A stretch of 64,000 bases of DNA from Clostridia bacterium (GTDB lineage: Bacteria > Bacillota > Clostridia > Christensenellales > Christensenellaceae), in the NCBI GenBank assembly GCA_017531505.1, contig JAFXKX010000019.1, positions 1 through 64,000 on the forward strand, written 5' to 3'. Numbering within the stretch: the stretch's first letter is position 1; the number at the start of each line of letters is the position of its first letter. The position numbers and the translations under genes are program-made. The notes below the pieces were generated by a model, which saw only the letters and a list, made by a program, of their open reading frames with translations, did no database searches and was not told the DNA's origin. Below, one piece after another: positions 24,278 through 32,398 of the stretch.

Positions 24278-26038
24278 ATGGACGGGAAATGGTCATTGGA
24301 TGCGCTGTACAGCGGGTATGATGACCCGCAGTATGCTGCGGATATGCGGCGGGCTGATGTACTGAGCGAGCAGATCAATGCATTTGCAAATACACTGAAA
24401 GAACGTTCCGCATGGGAAAATCTGCTGGCGGTATTGCCGCTGTTGGAACAGGAAGCGGAATTATATGATAAACTGTTTAGTTTTTGTATGCTTAAGCAGT
24501 CTGCCAATACAGCAGACGCCCAAAGCGCATCGTATATCGGTCGGCTGAATCAAAAGATCAGCAGCACCGCAAAGGCAAAAACAGTGATCAATCAATATAT
24601 TGCAGGTATCGAAGAGTTGGATACACTCATTGCAGAGGAGCCGTTGTTGAGCGAATACGCATACTATCTGCGCTGCATTCGGGAGGATGCGAAGTATTTG
24701 CTGAACGATGCGGTCGAGGAAGCATTGGCAAAATACAGTATGAGCGGCGGCGATGCATGGTCTGATCTGCAGGCATATGTTACTTCTTCCGTGAAGGCAG
24801 AGTATCACGGGGAAATGCGTACATTGTCTGCGCTGCGCAACCTTGCGTATGATGCAGATCCTGCAGTACGCAGAGCTGCGTATACGGCAGAATTGGCATG
24901 CTATGAGCAGATCAAAGATGCTGCAGCCTTTGCACTGAACAGTATCAAATTGCAGACGATCAGCGAATGTGAACTGCGCGGATACGCTTCCGCACTGGAC
25001 AAGACGCTGTACGAATCGCGTATGAAGCCGGAAACGCTGGAAGCGTTGTTGGCTGCCATGCAGGAATATATGCCCAATTTCCATACATATCTGAAGGCAA
25101 AAGGAAAGGCGTTGGGACACAAAAACGGATTGCCCTGGCAGGATATGTTTGCGCCGATGGGCAGCAATGAACAGAAATATACGGCAGAGCAGGCAAAAGA
25201 GTATCTGAAAGAGATCTTTGATAAAGTCAATCCGTATATGTCCGAGATTATCGAAAAGGCATTCCGTGAAAACTGGATCGACTTTTATCCCCGCGAAGGT
25301 AAAGTGGGTGGTGCATTCTGTGCAGATATTTCTGCCATCAAGCAGTTCCGGGTATTGACCAACTTTGATGGAAGTTTCAGCAGCGTGACCACATTGGCAC
25401 ATGAGTTGGGTCATGGTTATCATGACTTTATGGTGCAGGATAATCGCCCTTTGAACCGCAGTTATTCTATGCCGGTGGCAGAGACGGCGTCTACATTTAA
25501 TGAAAATGTAGTTATGGGGGAAGCATTGGCCGGCGCAAAAACAGATGCGGAGAAATTGGCATTGGCTGAGGCGGAACTGATGGAAGTGACGCAGATCATC
25601 TGTGATATCTATTCCCGCTATCTGTTTGAAAAATCGGTATTTGACAGCAGAAAAGAAGAATTCATGTTTGCAGATCAGTTGTGCGATATGATGAAACAGG
25701 CACAGATACAGGCATATGGCGATGGTATTTTGCCGGAAACGCTGAATCCGTATATGTGGGTGTGCAAGAGCCACTATTACAGTGCGGATCTGGCATTCTA
25801 TAATTACCCCTATGCGTTTGGCGGGTTGTTTGCGCGGGGGTTATATGCGATGTATCTTAAGGAGGGCGAAGCATTTTTGCCCAAGTACAACGAAATGCTG
25901 CGCAGTACACCCGTGACCGGTGTGGAAGAGGCGGCAATGATCTGCGGAGCAGATATAACGAAAAAGGAATTCTGGCTGCAGAGTCTGCAATCGTATACGC
26001 CGGTCATAGAACTCTTCTGTCAACTGACAGAAGGTTGA
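24278..26038 (+). CDS. pepF: Oligoendopeptidase F (M3 family)
   Basis: The 586-residue M3 metallopeptidase has the zinc motif LAHELGHGYHDF (HExxH) and the PepF N-terminal helical domain. It cleaves short peptides in the cytoplasm. ATG at 24278 is preferred because AGGAGG lies 5 bases upstream; another ATG at 24245 overlaps the PBP stop but has no SD. Probably co-transcribed with the PBP gene. Confidence 0.94.
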   Translation: MDGKWSLDALYSGYDDPQYAADMRRADVLSEQINAFANTLKERSAWENLLAVLPLLEQEAELYDKLFSFCMLKQSANTADAQSASYIGRLNQKISSTAKAKTVINQYIAGIEELDTLIAEEPLLSEYAYYLRCIREDAKYLLNDAVEEALAKYSMSGGDAWSDLQAYVTSSVKAEYHGEMRTLSALRNLAYDADPAVRRAAYTAELACYEQIKDAAAFALNSIKLQTISECELRGYASALDKTLYESRMKPETLEALLAAMQEYMPNFHTYLKAKGKALGHKNGLPWQDMFAPMGSNEQKYTAEQAKEYLKEIFDKVNPYMSEIIEKAFRENWIDFYPREGKVGGAFCADISAIKQFRVLTNFDGSFSSVTTLAHELGHGYHDFMVQDNRPLNRSYSMPVAETASTFNENVVMGEALAGAKTDAEKLALAEAELMEVTQIICDIYSRYLFEKSVFDSRKEEFMFADQLCDMMKQAQIQAYGDGILPETLNPYMWVCKSHYYSADLAFYNYPYAFGGLFARGLYAMYLKEGEAFLPKYNEMLRSTPVTGVEEAAMICGADITKKEFWLQSLQSYTPVIELFCQLTEG

Positions 26039-26043
26039 GCAGT

Positions 26044-26841
26044 ATGGCAAACAAGCGCGAATTGATCGGCAGATATGCTAAAACCCGTGAGGAGGAGATC
26101 CTGCTGGGCAGATTACTGGATCTGGCGGAACGGGCTGATCGGGGATATGCCGTATACAGCAGGTTCCTCAATCCCCATGAGCGCAGTATTGCGGAGCAGA
26201 TGCTGCGGCAAGGCGGATATCGCTGTGTGCAGGATGGCGGTTATGCCATGGCAGAGCGATGCGTGTTGGCTTTTTTACCGGACTATCTGGAGGATGCAAG
26301 GCAGGATGCAGGATTCCCTGTGCGCTTGCTGCGGGTGCAGGTCAGCGGGAGACATTTTGGCAGAGAACTGACCCACCGCGACTATCTGGGAGCGCTGATG
26401 AGTTTGCAGATAGAGCGGGAACTGATCGGAGATATTTTGACGGACGAGGATGGGGCTCAGATATTCCTGCTGGAGCAGACGGTCCCTGTCGTACTGCAGG
26501 AGTTACAGAAGGTCGGGAATAAATCTGTCATGGTCGCGGAAGTACCGTTGGAGGCATTGCAAAGCGGACAGGAGGAAAAACAGGAGCGAAGCGTATTTAT
26601 TGCTTCTCTGCGCTTGGATGCCGTTGTGGCGGAAGGATTTGGATTATCCCGCAGCAAAGCGTCGGAAGCCATCAAAAGCGGACTGGTGTATCTGCAGCAC
26701 GTAGAGTGTCTTCGCCCTGCACAAGAGGTACAGCCGGGGGAAGTAGTGGCATTGCGCGGCAGCGGGCGACTTACCGTAGGCGAACCGGACGGCATGAGTA
26801 AAAAAGGCAGAACACACATAAAGTTTTATTTATGGAAATAA
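26044..26841 (+). CDS. ylmH: S4-domain RNA-binding protein, YlmH family
   Basis: The 265-residue protein has a C-terminal S4 RNA-binding domain (RLDAVVAEGFGLSRSKASEA, about 195-214) and the YlmH N-terminal domain. YlmH belongs to the Firmicutes division/cell-wall neighbourhood and has been linked to rescue of stalled ribosomes. ATG at 26044 is 5 bases after the pepF stop. It is usually found near sepF-divIVA, but here it sits behind PBP and PepF genes. Confidence 0.88.
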   Translation: MANKRELIGRYAKTREEEILLGRLLDLAERADRGYAVYSRFLNPHERSIAEQMLRQGGYRCVQDGGYAMAERCVLAFLPDYLEDARQDAGFPVRLLRVQVSGRHFGRELTHRDYLGALMSLQIERELIGDILTDEDGAQIFLLEQTVPVVLQELQKVGNKSVMVAEVPLEALQSGQEEKQERSVFIASLRLDAVVAEGFGLSRSKASEAIKSGLVYLQHVECLRPAQEVQPGEVVALRGSGRLTVGEPDGMSKKGRTHIKFYLWK

Positions 26842-26876
26842 AAAGAAGGCAGCATGATTTGCTGCCTTCTTTTTTG
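26842..26876 (+). terminator. Terminator after ylmH
   Basis: The stem AGAAGGCAGCA / TGCTGCCTTCT is followed by TTTTTTGT. Confidence 0.92.
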
Positions 26877-26911
26877 TATGAAAAAATTTTAAAATTTTTT
26901 GAAAAAGGGTA

Positions 26912-26940
26912 TTGCCAAAAACGATTTAGCGTGTTAAACT
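26912..26940 (+). promoter_or_regulatory. Promoter of the amino-acid ABC operon
   Basis: TTGCCA (26912-26917), a 17-base spacer and TAAACT (26935-26940), 56 bases before the start codon. Confidence 0.7.
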
Positions 26941-26996
26941 GCTAACATGATGAAAATCAAAATATTTAAAATTTCTTTGGAAAGAGGTAAATTCTT

Positions 26997-27818
26997 ATGA
27001 AAAAAGTATTGGCAATGGTAATGACTTTGGTAATGGTACTGGCAATGGTAGGCTGCGGCAAGAGTAAAGATTTCGACTTTACATCGGCAGATGGCATTGC
27101 CGGCGCGATCGTAGTGGCAGAACAGGAATCTGCCGGTGAAGCAGTGGTATTGGAAGATGAATTTTTTGCAGAAGCAGACTATACCGCAGTAGACCTGCAG
27201 TCCAAAGCGCTGATGGAAGTATCCTCCGGCACAGCAGATGCAGCAGTGGTTGACTATGTTATGTCTATCGGCTCTATCGGCGAAGATACCGACTATGAAG
27301 ATCTGGTGCTGGTAGACGGCGTTGAATTCTCTCCCGAAGAATACGGCATTGCATTCCGCAAAGGTTCTGACCTTACTTATCAGGTAAACAAGGCGATCGC
27401 AGCGCTGAAAGATAACGGTAAACTGGAAGAAATCGCAAAGAAATATAAGCTGGAAGACCTGCTCCTGGGCGATGCTGATTTCGAAGAGATAGATCAGGCT
27501 GATTCCGACTGGGCTTACATTCAGGATAAGGGCGAACTGATTATCGGTATTACATTGTTTGCTCCCATGAACTATACGGATGACAATGGCGAACTGATCG
27601 GTTTTGAAACCGAATTTGCGAAGGCAGTTTGTGAAGAACTGGGTGTAAAGGCAAAATTCCAGGAGATCTCCTGGGCAGCGAAGGAAACCGAACTGGAAGC
27701 AAAGAACATCGACTGTATCTGGAACGGTATGACCATTACCGAAGAGTGTAAGCAGACGATGAGCATTTCCATCCCGTATATGCGCAATAAGCAGGTACTG
27801 GTTGTAAAAGAGAAGTAA
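26997..27818 (+). CDS. Amino-acid solute-binding lipoprotein with reversed lobe order (circularly permuted)
   Basis: The 273-residue protein has a lipobox (AMVGC20). Residues about 26-157 match the C-lobe of family-3 amino-acid binding proteins: the GVQ-GS-like IVVAEQESAGEAV, DAAVVDYV (81-88), EEYGIAFRKGSD (114-125) and the final helix VNKAIAALKDNGKLEEIAKK. Residues about 170-273 match the N-lobe: GELIIGITLFAPMNYTDDNG, GFETEFAKAV, IDCIWNGMTIT (238-248) and PYMRNKQVLVV (260-270). In normal proteins the N-lobe comes first and PY...VLVV leads into the C-lobe; here that is the C-terminus. The linker DADFEEIDQ joins the old termini. It is followed by its permease and ATPase genes. Confidence 0.88.
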   Translation: MKKVLAMVMTLVMVLAMVGCGKSKDFDFTSADGIAGAIVVAEQESAGEAVVLEDEFFAEADYTAVDLQSKALMEVSSGTADAAVVDYVMSIGSIGEDTDYEDLVLVDGVEFSPEEYGIAFRKGSDLTYQVNKAIAALKDNGKLEEIAKKYKLEDLLLGDADFEEIDQADSDWAYIQDKGELIIGITLFAPMNYTDDNGELIGFETEFAKAVCEELGVKAKFQEISWAAKETELEAKNIDCIWNGMTITEECKQTMSISIPYMRNKQVLVVKEK

Positions 27819-27836
27819 GAGAGTAGGAGAAACACT

Positions 27837-28481
27837 ATGTCGTTTATGCAGGTGACGGAAAGCCTGACAGCCGGCTTCCTTGAAAACTGCAAACTGTTCA
27901 CATTGACCCTGTTGATGGCATTGCCCTTAGGGCTGCTGGTTGCGGCAGGGTCAATGACCCGTTTTCGGCCGATTCGCTGGCTGAGCAGGATGTTTGTATG
28001 GGTGATCCGCAGCACACCGCTGATGCTGCAACTGTTTGTAGTGCTGTATGCGCCGGGATTACTGTTCGGTACGCCGATGAAGTCACGTATGACGGCGGCA
28101 TTGCTGGCATTTGTGATCAACTATGCGGCGTATTTCTCGGAAATATATCGTGGCGGTATCGAAGGGATCCCGCAGGGACAATATGAAGCAGGACAAGTGC
28201 TTGGGCTTACCCGGATGCAGATATTCTGGAAGATCATTTTTATGCAGGTCATAAAGCGCATCCTGCCACCTATGAGCAATGAGGTACTGACACTGGTCAA
28301 AGATACTTCATTGGCGCGCGTGATCGCGATTTCGGAATTATTGATGTCTGCGGAACGTTTTGCAGGCAAAGGGTTGATCTGGCCGCTGTTCTTTACGGGA
28401 ATCTATTTCCTGTTGTTCTGCGGCGGACTGACACTGTTGTTCTCGTATATCGAGAAAAAACTGGACTACTATAAGGGGTAA
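27837..28481 (+). CDS. Amino-acid ABC transporter permease (HisM/GlnP type)
   Basis: The 214-residue permease has about five membrane helices, the N-terminal segment WVIRSTPLMLQLFVV and an EAA loop EAGQVLGLTRMQIFWKIIF that docks with the ATPase. It starts 18 bases after the binding-protein gene with SD AGGAG. It would form a homodimeric polar amino-acid channel. Confidence 0.93.
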   Translation: MSFMQVTESLTAGFLENCKLFTLTLLMALPLGLLVAAGSMTRFRPIRWLSRMFVWVIRSTPLMLQLFVVLYAPGLLFGTPMKSRMTAALLAFVINYAAYFSEIYRGGIEGIPQGQYEAGQVLGLTRMQIFWKIIFMQVIKRILPPMSNEVLTLVKDTSLARVIAISELLMSAERFAGKGLIWPLFFTGIYFLLFCGGLTLLFSYIEKKLDYYKG

Positions 28482-28484
28482 GGA

Positions 28485-29255
28485 ATGTCGATTCTGGAAG
28501 TAAAAAATATAAATAAAACCTTTGGTAAAACAGAGGTGCTCAAGGGGATCGACTTTACCATCCAAAAAGGGGAAGTGTTGGTGATCCTTGGCTCATCGGG
28601 CAGCGGAAAAACGACGCTGCTGCGCAGTCTCAATTTTTTGGAGACTCCCGAACAGGGACAGATCTATCTGAATGACTCGCTGCTGGCCGATTTTGCCGAC
28701 AGTGCAAAAATGTCGGATGAACAGATCCGGGAGAAACGTCTGCATTTTGGGCTGGTATTCCAGTCGTTCCATTTGTTTCCGCAATACAGTGTTCTGGAGA
28801 ATCTGACATTGGCGATGAAAATACACCGGGACGCCAAGCGTAAAAATAAGGATATACTGGCGCAGATAGATGCAGAAGCAATGATGTTGCTCGACCGTGT
28901 CGGTCTGGCGGAAAAGCGGGATGCATACCCCTTCCAGTTATCCGGCGGGCAGCAACAACGTGTGGCGATCGCAAGAGCGTTGGCATTGAAACCGGATATT
29001 TTATGTTTTGACGAGCCGACCAGTGCTTTGGATCCGGAATTGACAGGGGAAGTACTGAAAGTAATCCGCGAACTCAAAGACAGCGAGACAACGATGATCA
29101 TTGTAACGCATGAGATGCATTTTGCACGGCACGTGGCAGATAAGATATTGTTTATGGCAGATGGCGTGGTGGAAGAAGAAGGTACGGCCGAGCAGATATT
29201 TGAAAGCCCGCAAAGTGAAAAGCTGAAAAACTTTTTATCTAAAATTTACGATTGA
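28485..29255 (+). CDS. Amino-acid ABC transporter ATP-binding protein (GlnQ/HisP type)
   Basis: The 256-residue ATPase has Walker A GSSGSGKTT, signature LSGGQQQRV and Walker B LCFDEPTSALDPE, with the FQSFHLFP Q-loop segment. Four bases separate it from the permease, completing a three-gene importer with the permuted binding protein. The sequence pattern is that of the polar amino-acid uptake family. Confidence 0.95.
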   Translation: MSILEVKNINKTFGKTEVLKGIDFTIQKGEVLVILGSSGSGKTTLLRSLNFLETPEQGQIYLNDSLLADFADSAKMSDEQIREKRLHFGLVFQSFHLFPQYSVLENLTLAMKIHRDAKRKNKDILAQIDAEAMMLLDRVGLAEKRDAYPFQLSGGQQQRVAIARALALKPDILCFDEPTSALDPELTGEVLKVIRELKDSETTMIIVTHEMHFARHVADKILFMADGVVEEEGTAEQIFESPQSEKLKNFLSKIYD

Positions 29256-29262
29256 CGCAATA

Positions 29263-29292
29263 AAAAAGAGCAGGATATGATCCTGCTCTTTT
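29263..29292. terminator. Bidirectional terminator after the ABC operon
   Basis: The stem AAAAGAGCAGGA / TCCTGCTCTTTT has T-runs in both directions between convergent genes. Confidence 0.88.
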
Positions 29293-29305
29293 GTTTATAT
29301 GATGA

Positions 29306-29491
29306 TTATCCGATAGTGGCCCAGAAATAGTTCTGGGAAAATCCACCGGAAGAAGAGTTCTCTCCCTCAATGACCTCGGAAGCTGTTGGCGGTACATATT
29401 CATTACGGCCGGACATATATTCCTTTGAAAAAAAGGCGATTCCCACTAAGAGTACAGCGCAAATTACAATGGTCCATATCAACTTTTTCAT
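29306..29491 (-). CDS. Small membrane-anchored protein
   Basis: The 61-residue protein has an N-terminal hydrophobic helix (MKKLIWTIVICAVLLVGIAF) followed by a short Ser/Gly-rich polar tail ending in FWATIG. It looks membrane-anchored with its tail outside. SD GGGAGGTG and a strong promoter support it as a real gene despite its size. I do not recognise a family. Confidence 0.7.
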   Translation of the reverse strand: MKKLIWTIVICAVLLVGIAFFSKEYMSGRNEYVPPTASEVIEGENSSSGGFSQNYFWATIG

Positions 29492-29541
29492 AAAAACACC
29501 TCCCTTGGCGATTATCTTAAAGATATGGATTTTGTAATTTT

Positions 29542-29570
29542 ATTATAGCATTACAGTAGCATGCTGACAA
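29542..29570 (-). promoter_or_regulatory. Promoter of the small membrane protein gene
   Basis: On the minus strand TTGTCA (29570-29565), a 17-base spacer and TATAAT (29547-29542). Confidence 0.8.
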
Positions 29571-29650
29571 TGAAAAAATTGTAAATACATAGGCAAAGAG
29601 AAATAAAATCTGTAAATATTACAAAAAAATAAAAAAATGTAAAAAAGGTA

Positions 29651-29735
29651 TTGCATTATGGAAAGAAGTATAGTAATATAGTCGAGGCGAAGTTATAGAT
29701 GACTTCCAAATGAATTTCGACAAACTTTTTTTTCT
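29651..29735 (+). promoter_or_regulatory. AT-rich stretch with a promoter-like pair and T-run
   Basis: In the gap between the small membrane gene and sigG, TTGCAT-N17-TAATAT (29651-29679) lies upstream of short inverted repeats and an 8-base T-run (29726-29733) on the + strand. This may be an untranslated transcript, but the hairpin and the start site do not fit well. I see nothing else in this gap. Confidence 0.25.
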
Positions 29736-29759
29736 TTTCTTATATATGCAAATTTTACA

Positions 29760-29792
29760 GAAGGCATACATCGAACGGTGTATGCCTTTTGT
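29760..29792 (-). terminator. Terminator-like hairpin after sigG
   Basis: AAGGCATACA / TGTATGCCTT around an 8-base loop lies 16 bases past the sigG stop; the minus-strand T-run is weak. Confidence 0.6.
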
Positions 29793-29804
29793 AATTTCCG
29801 GATA

Positions 29805-30578
29805 TTATTCATAGTATTTCCGCATATTCCGCAATGCGGCTTTTTCCAGTCGTGAGACTTGTGCCTGACTGATGCCGATCTCTTTGGAAACTTCCATTTG
29901 TGTTTTACCGGCAAAATAGCGCAGATAGATAATATTTCTTTCGCGCTCCCCCAGTTTGGCGACGGCATCGGACAATGCGATCGAAGATAACCACTGATCA
30001 TCGGAATGCTTCTGGTCAGACAGACTATCCAATATATACAATGTATCGTCACCGTCCTGATACAGCGGCTGAGAGAGCGATACCGGGTCTGCAATGGCAT
30101 CCAGAGCATAGACCACCTCTTCCACCGGCATTTCCAATTCTTTGGCGATCTCATCGATGGATGGTTCCTGCATATTGCGTTCGATGAGGGCAGTTTTTGC
30201 CTGATAAGCACGATAGGCAATATCTCTTAAAGATCTGCTGACACGCAGCAGATTGTTGTCGCGCAAATAGCGACGTATCTCACCGATGATCATAGGCACC
30301 GCATAAGTAGAGAATTTTACCTTCAGTGCAATGTTGAAATTATCGATCGCCTTCATCAGACCGATACAACCGATCTGAAACAGATCATCCATATTTTCAC
30401 CGCGCATGGAAAAACGCTGTACGATACTCAATACAAGGCGAAGATTTCCCCGGATAAATTGCTCTCGCGCCTGAGTGTCGCCGGCATATATTTTTTGAAA
30501 ATAAGTCTCCAACTGGTGCTCAGGGATAATGGGCAGTTGTGAGGTATCGACTCCACAGATTTCTACACGCATAGACAT
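29805..30578 (-). CDS. sigG: RNA polymerase sporulation sigma factor SigG
   Basis: The 257-residue sigma-70 factor begins with the SigG-typical N-terminus (VEICGVDTSQLP) and has region 2 (DDLFQIGCIGLMKAIDNFN) and region 4 (KTQMEVSKEIGISQAQVSRLE). It drives late forespore genes. ATG at 30578 follows AGGAGG. It lies 104 bases after sigE in the same direction, the conserved spoIIGA-sigE-sigG order. Confidence 0.97.
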   Translation of the reverse strand: MSMRVEICGVDTSQLPIIPEHQLETYFQKIYAGDTQAREQFIRGNLRLVLSIVQRFSMRGENMDDLFQIGCIGLMKAIDNFNIALKVKFSTYAVPMIIGEIRRYLRDNNLLRVSRSLRDIAYRAYQAKTALIERNMQEPSIDEIAKELEMPVEEVVYALDAIADPVSLSQPLYQDGDDTLYILDSLSDQKHSDDQWLSSIALSDAVAKLGERERNIIYLRYFAGKTQMEVSKEIGISQAQVSRLEKAALRNMRKYYE

Positions 30579-30614
30579 AGCAGCTTCCTCCTGTACAACA
30601 ATGGTTGCTGCTTT

Positions 30615-30644
30615 TATATTTGCCCGCTATAAGGGGAAGTATAC
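30615..30644 (-). promoter_or_regulatory. Candidate forespore (sigma-F/G-type) promoter of sigG
   Basis: On the minus strand GTATA (30644-30640), 15 bases, then GGCAAATATA (30624-30615). This resembles the GYATA / GGNRANANTW boxes of SigF and SigG promoters. In Bacillus sigG is a SigF target. Confidence 0.55.
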
Positions 30645-30682
30645 GATTGCTGACGGTACGAAATTTGCGGATAATCGACATA

Positions 30683-31390
30683 TCATATCAGTTTTTGGAT
30701 GTCTGTGCGAATACGTTGTATAATACGCTTTTCCAGCCGTGATATATAACTTTGCGAAATACCAAGCCGATCAGCGACTTGTTTTTGTGTGTGCTCCGGA
30801 TACCCGCCAAGTCCAAAGCGCATACTGATGATCTGTTGCTCGCGTCCGGAAAGCAGGCCGATGGCCTGATGGATCAATTGCCGCTCTACACTGCCCTCGA
30901 TTTCTTGATAGACTGTATCCGGCTCTGTACCCAGAATGTCTGACAGCAGCAGTTCGTTTCCGTCCCAGTCGGTATTGAGCGGTTCATCTAATGATACTTC
31001 GTTGCGTAAACGGGAGGTGCGGCGAAGAAACATCAGGATCTCGTTTTCGATACAGCGGCTGGCATAGGTGGCCAATTTGATATTCTTATCGGTATTAAAG
31101 GTGTTGACTGCTTTGATCAGCCCGATGTTGCCGATAGAAATCAGATCTTCCAGATGGATGCCCGTATTATCGAATTTACGGGCAATATACACCACGAGAC
31201 GAATATTGTGCTCGATCAGTGCCTGACGTATTTCCTCGGTACCTTCGCTCAGGTGGGTAAGAAGCGCGGCCTCTTCCTGCTTGGAAAGCGGCGGCGGAAG
31301 TACTTCGCTGCCGTTGATGTAATATAGGGTACGGTTACGGCAGAAAAGCCGGAACAGCCGGCAGAAGAACAGATTGCGAATTTTATACAT
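30683..31390 (-). CDS. sigE: RNA polymerase sporulation sigma factor SigE (precursor)
   Basis: The 235-residue sigma factor has a membrane-associating pro-region (about residues 1-25, with the [10 protein letters not shown] stretch), region 2 ([18 protein letters not shown]) and region 4 ([19 protein letters not shown]). SpoIIGA would remove the pro-region to activate it in the mother cell. ATG at 31390 follows AGGAGG and overlaps spoIIGA by 8 bases. Confidence 0.97.
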   Translation of the reverse strand: MYKIRNLFFCRLFRLFCRNRTLYYINGSEVLPPPLSKQEEAALLTHLSEGTEEIRQALIEHNIRLVVYIARKFDNTGIHLEDLISIGNIGLIKAVNTFNTDKNIKLATYASRCIENEILMFLRRTSRLRNEVSLDEPLNTDWDGNELLLSDILGTEPDTVYQEIEGSVERQLIHQAIGLLSGREQQIISMRFGLGGYPEHTQKQVADRLGISQSYISRLEKRIIQRIRTDIQKLI

Positions 31391-32228
31391 GGGGAGCCTC
31401 CTTTGATGTCGATAATGGATAAAGCTGCAGTCCGGCGGGTAGCAGCGCATAGACATCCTGACCGGGCGAGATATCACCGAGGGCAAGATATGCTTTTGCA
31501 GTATAGTTATGTCGCTTGTCCGAAAGTATGAGTTGTGCAGGCATAAATCCGTATAACTCCGTATTCCCGGCAGCGGTCCGGCAAAGAAAGCGGCGGACAG
31601 GTATTTCTGCCCGGGCAGGGTCTAATAACTTGTGGTATGCTTCGTGAGATATACATTTTTGCAGGCGGTAACGGTCTATGGCGATCACGCCGTTTCCCAT
31701 GGCATCACAAAGGGTATTTCCTGTATCACAGATCGCTTGCAGCTGAATGGTCTGCCCGTATAGGGTAAACTGCAATGTGTATCGCCGGCGGACTTCGGGG
31801 TTATAACGCTTTGAAAGACATTCTGTCAGCAGGAGTAATACCGAGATACCCAGAAGGACTATACGAAAAGGCATGCCTGCTTCCGCCTGCCCAAAAGGTG
31901 CAATGCCATATTCCAGCATCAGAGAGAGCAAGATGCCGCCAAACAGGAAGGCAACACAATAAAAACAAAGCAACCTCCGGAAGAAAACACGCAGTGGAAT
32001 GAGGCCGGCAGGCAAACACATTAGGGCGGCGATCACGATCTTGCATGGGGCTGCGGTGAGTATGGGCATATATAAGGCGATCGTGCTGTATGTGCCGCCG
32101 ATCGAGGCGCCGATACACAACTGCAAAGCGTGGGCGTGTTTTTCGCAGATGCGGCAGCTGAGCAGCAACAATAAAAAGTCCAGCAGAAAATTATCTATAA
32201 ATATCAGTTCGATATAGAGGTGTTGCAT
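31383..32228 (-). CDS. spoIIGA: Sporulation sigma-E processing peptidase SpoIIGA
   Basis: The 281-residue protein has about five N-terminal membrane helices (about 5-150) and a C-terminal aspartic-protease-like domain with CDTGNTL. It cleaves pro-SigE at the septum after the SpoIIR signal. ATG at 32228 has AAGGAG 7 bases upstream. A TATACT -10 (minus 32260-32255) precedes it without a clear -35 at normal spacing, as seen in Spo0A-activated spoIIG promoters. Confidence 0.93.
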   Translation of the reverse strand: MQHLYIELIFIDNFLLDFLLLLLSCRICEKHAHALQLCIGASIGGTYSTIALYMPILTAAPCKIVIAALMCLPAGLIPLRVFFRRLLCFYCVAFLFGGILLSLMLEYGIAPFGQAEAGMPFRIVLLGISVLLLLTECLSKRYNPEVRRRYTLQFTLYGQTIQLQAICDTGNTLCDAMGNGVIAIDRYRLQKCISHEAYHKLLDPARAEIPVRRFLCRTAAGNTELYGFMPAQLILSDKRHNYTAKAYLALGDISPGQDVYALLPAGLQLYPLSTSKEAPHV

Positions 32229-32321
32229 AGATCTGCTCCTTAAAGAATGGGAACAGTATACTGTATGGGGCATTTGAAAAATGTAGAACAACGCTGTGTA
32301 GCCGAATAGGACAGAAAAATA

Positions 32322-32350
32322 TTGTGCAGAACAAACAGAAAGTATATACT
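32322..32350 (+). promoter_or_regulatory. Candidate promoter of pyk
   Basis: TTGTGC (32322-32327), a 17-base spacer and TATACT (32345-32350). Two further TATAAT boxes (32352 and 32371) lie close by, so the exact -10 is uncertain. Confidence 0.45.
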
Positions 32351-32398
32351 GTATAATGGTTGAATTTTTATATAATGCGATTAAAGGATAATGAATAG

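Noticed and set aside
24461-25774. Long minus-strand frame within pepF
   Set aside because: Shadow of the conserved M3 peptidase; no SD, and Cys/His/Ile-rich composition typical of reverse frames here.
29651-29735. Plus-strand small RNA gene
   Set aside because: The stem needed for termination begins before the predicted start site, so it stays only a weak note in the annotation.
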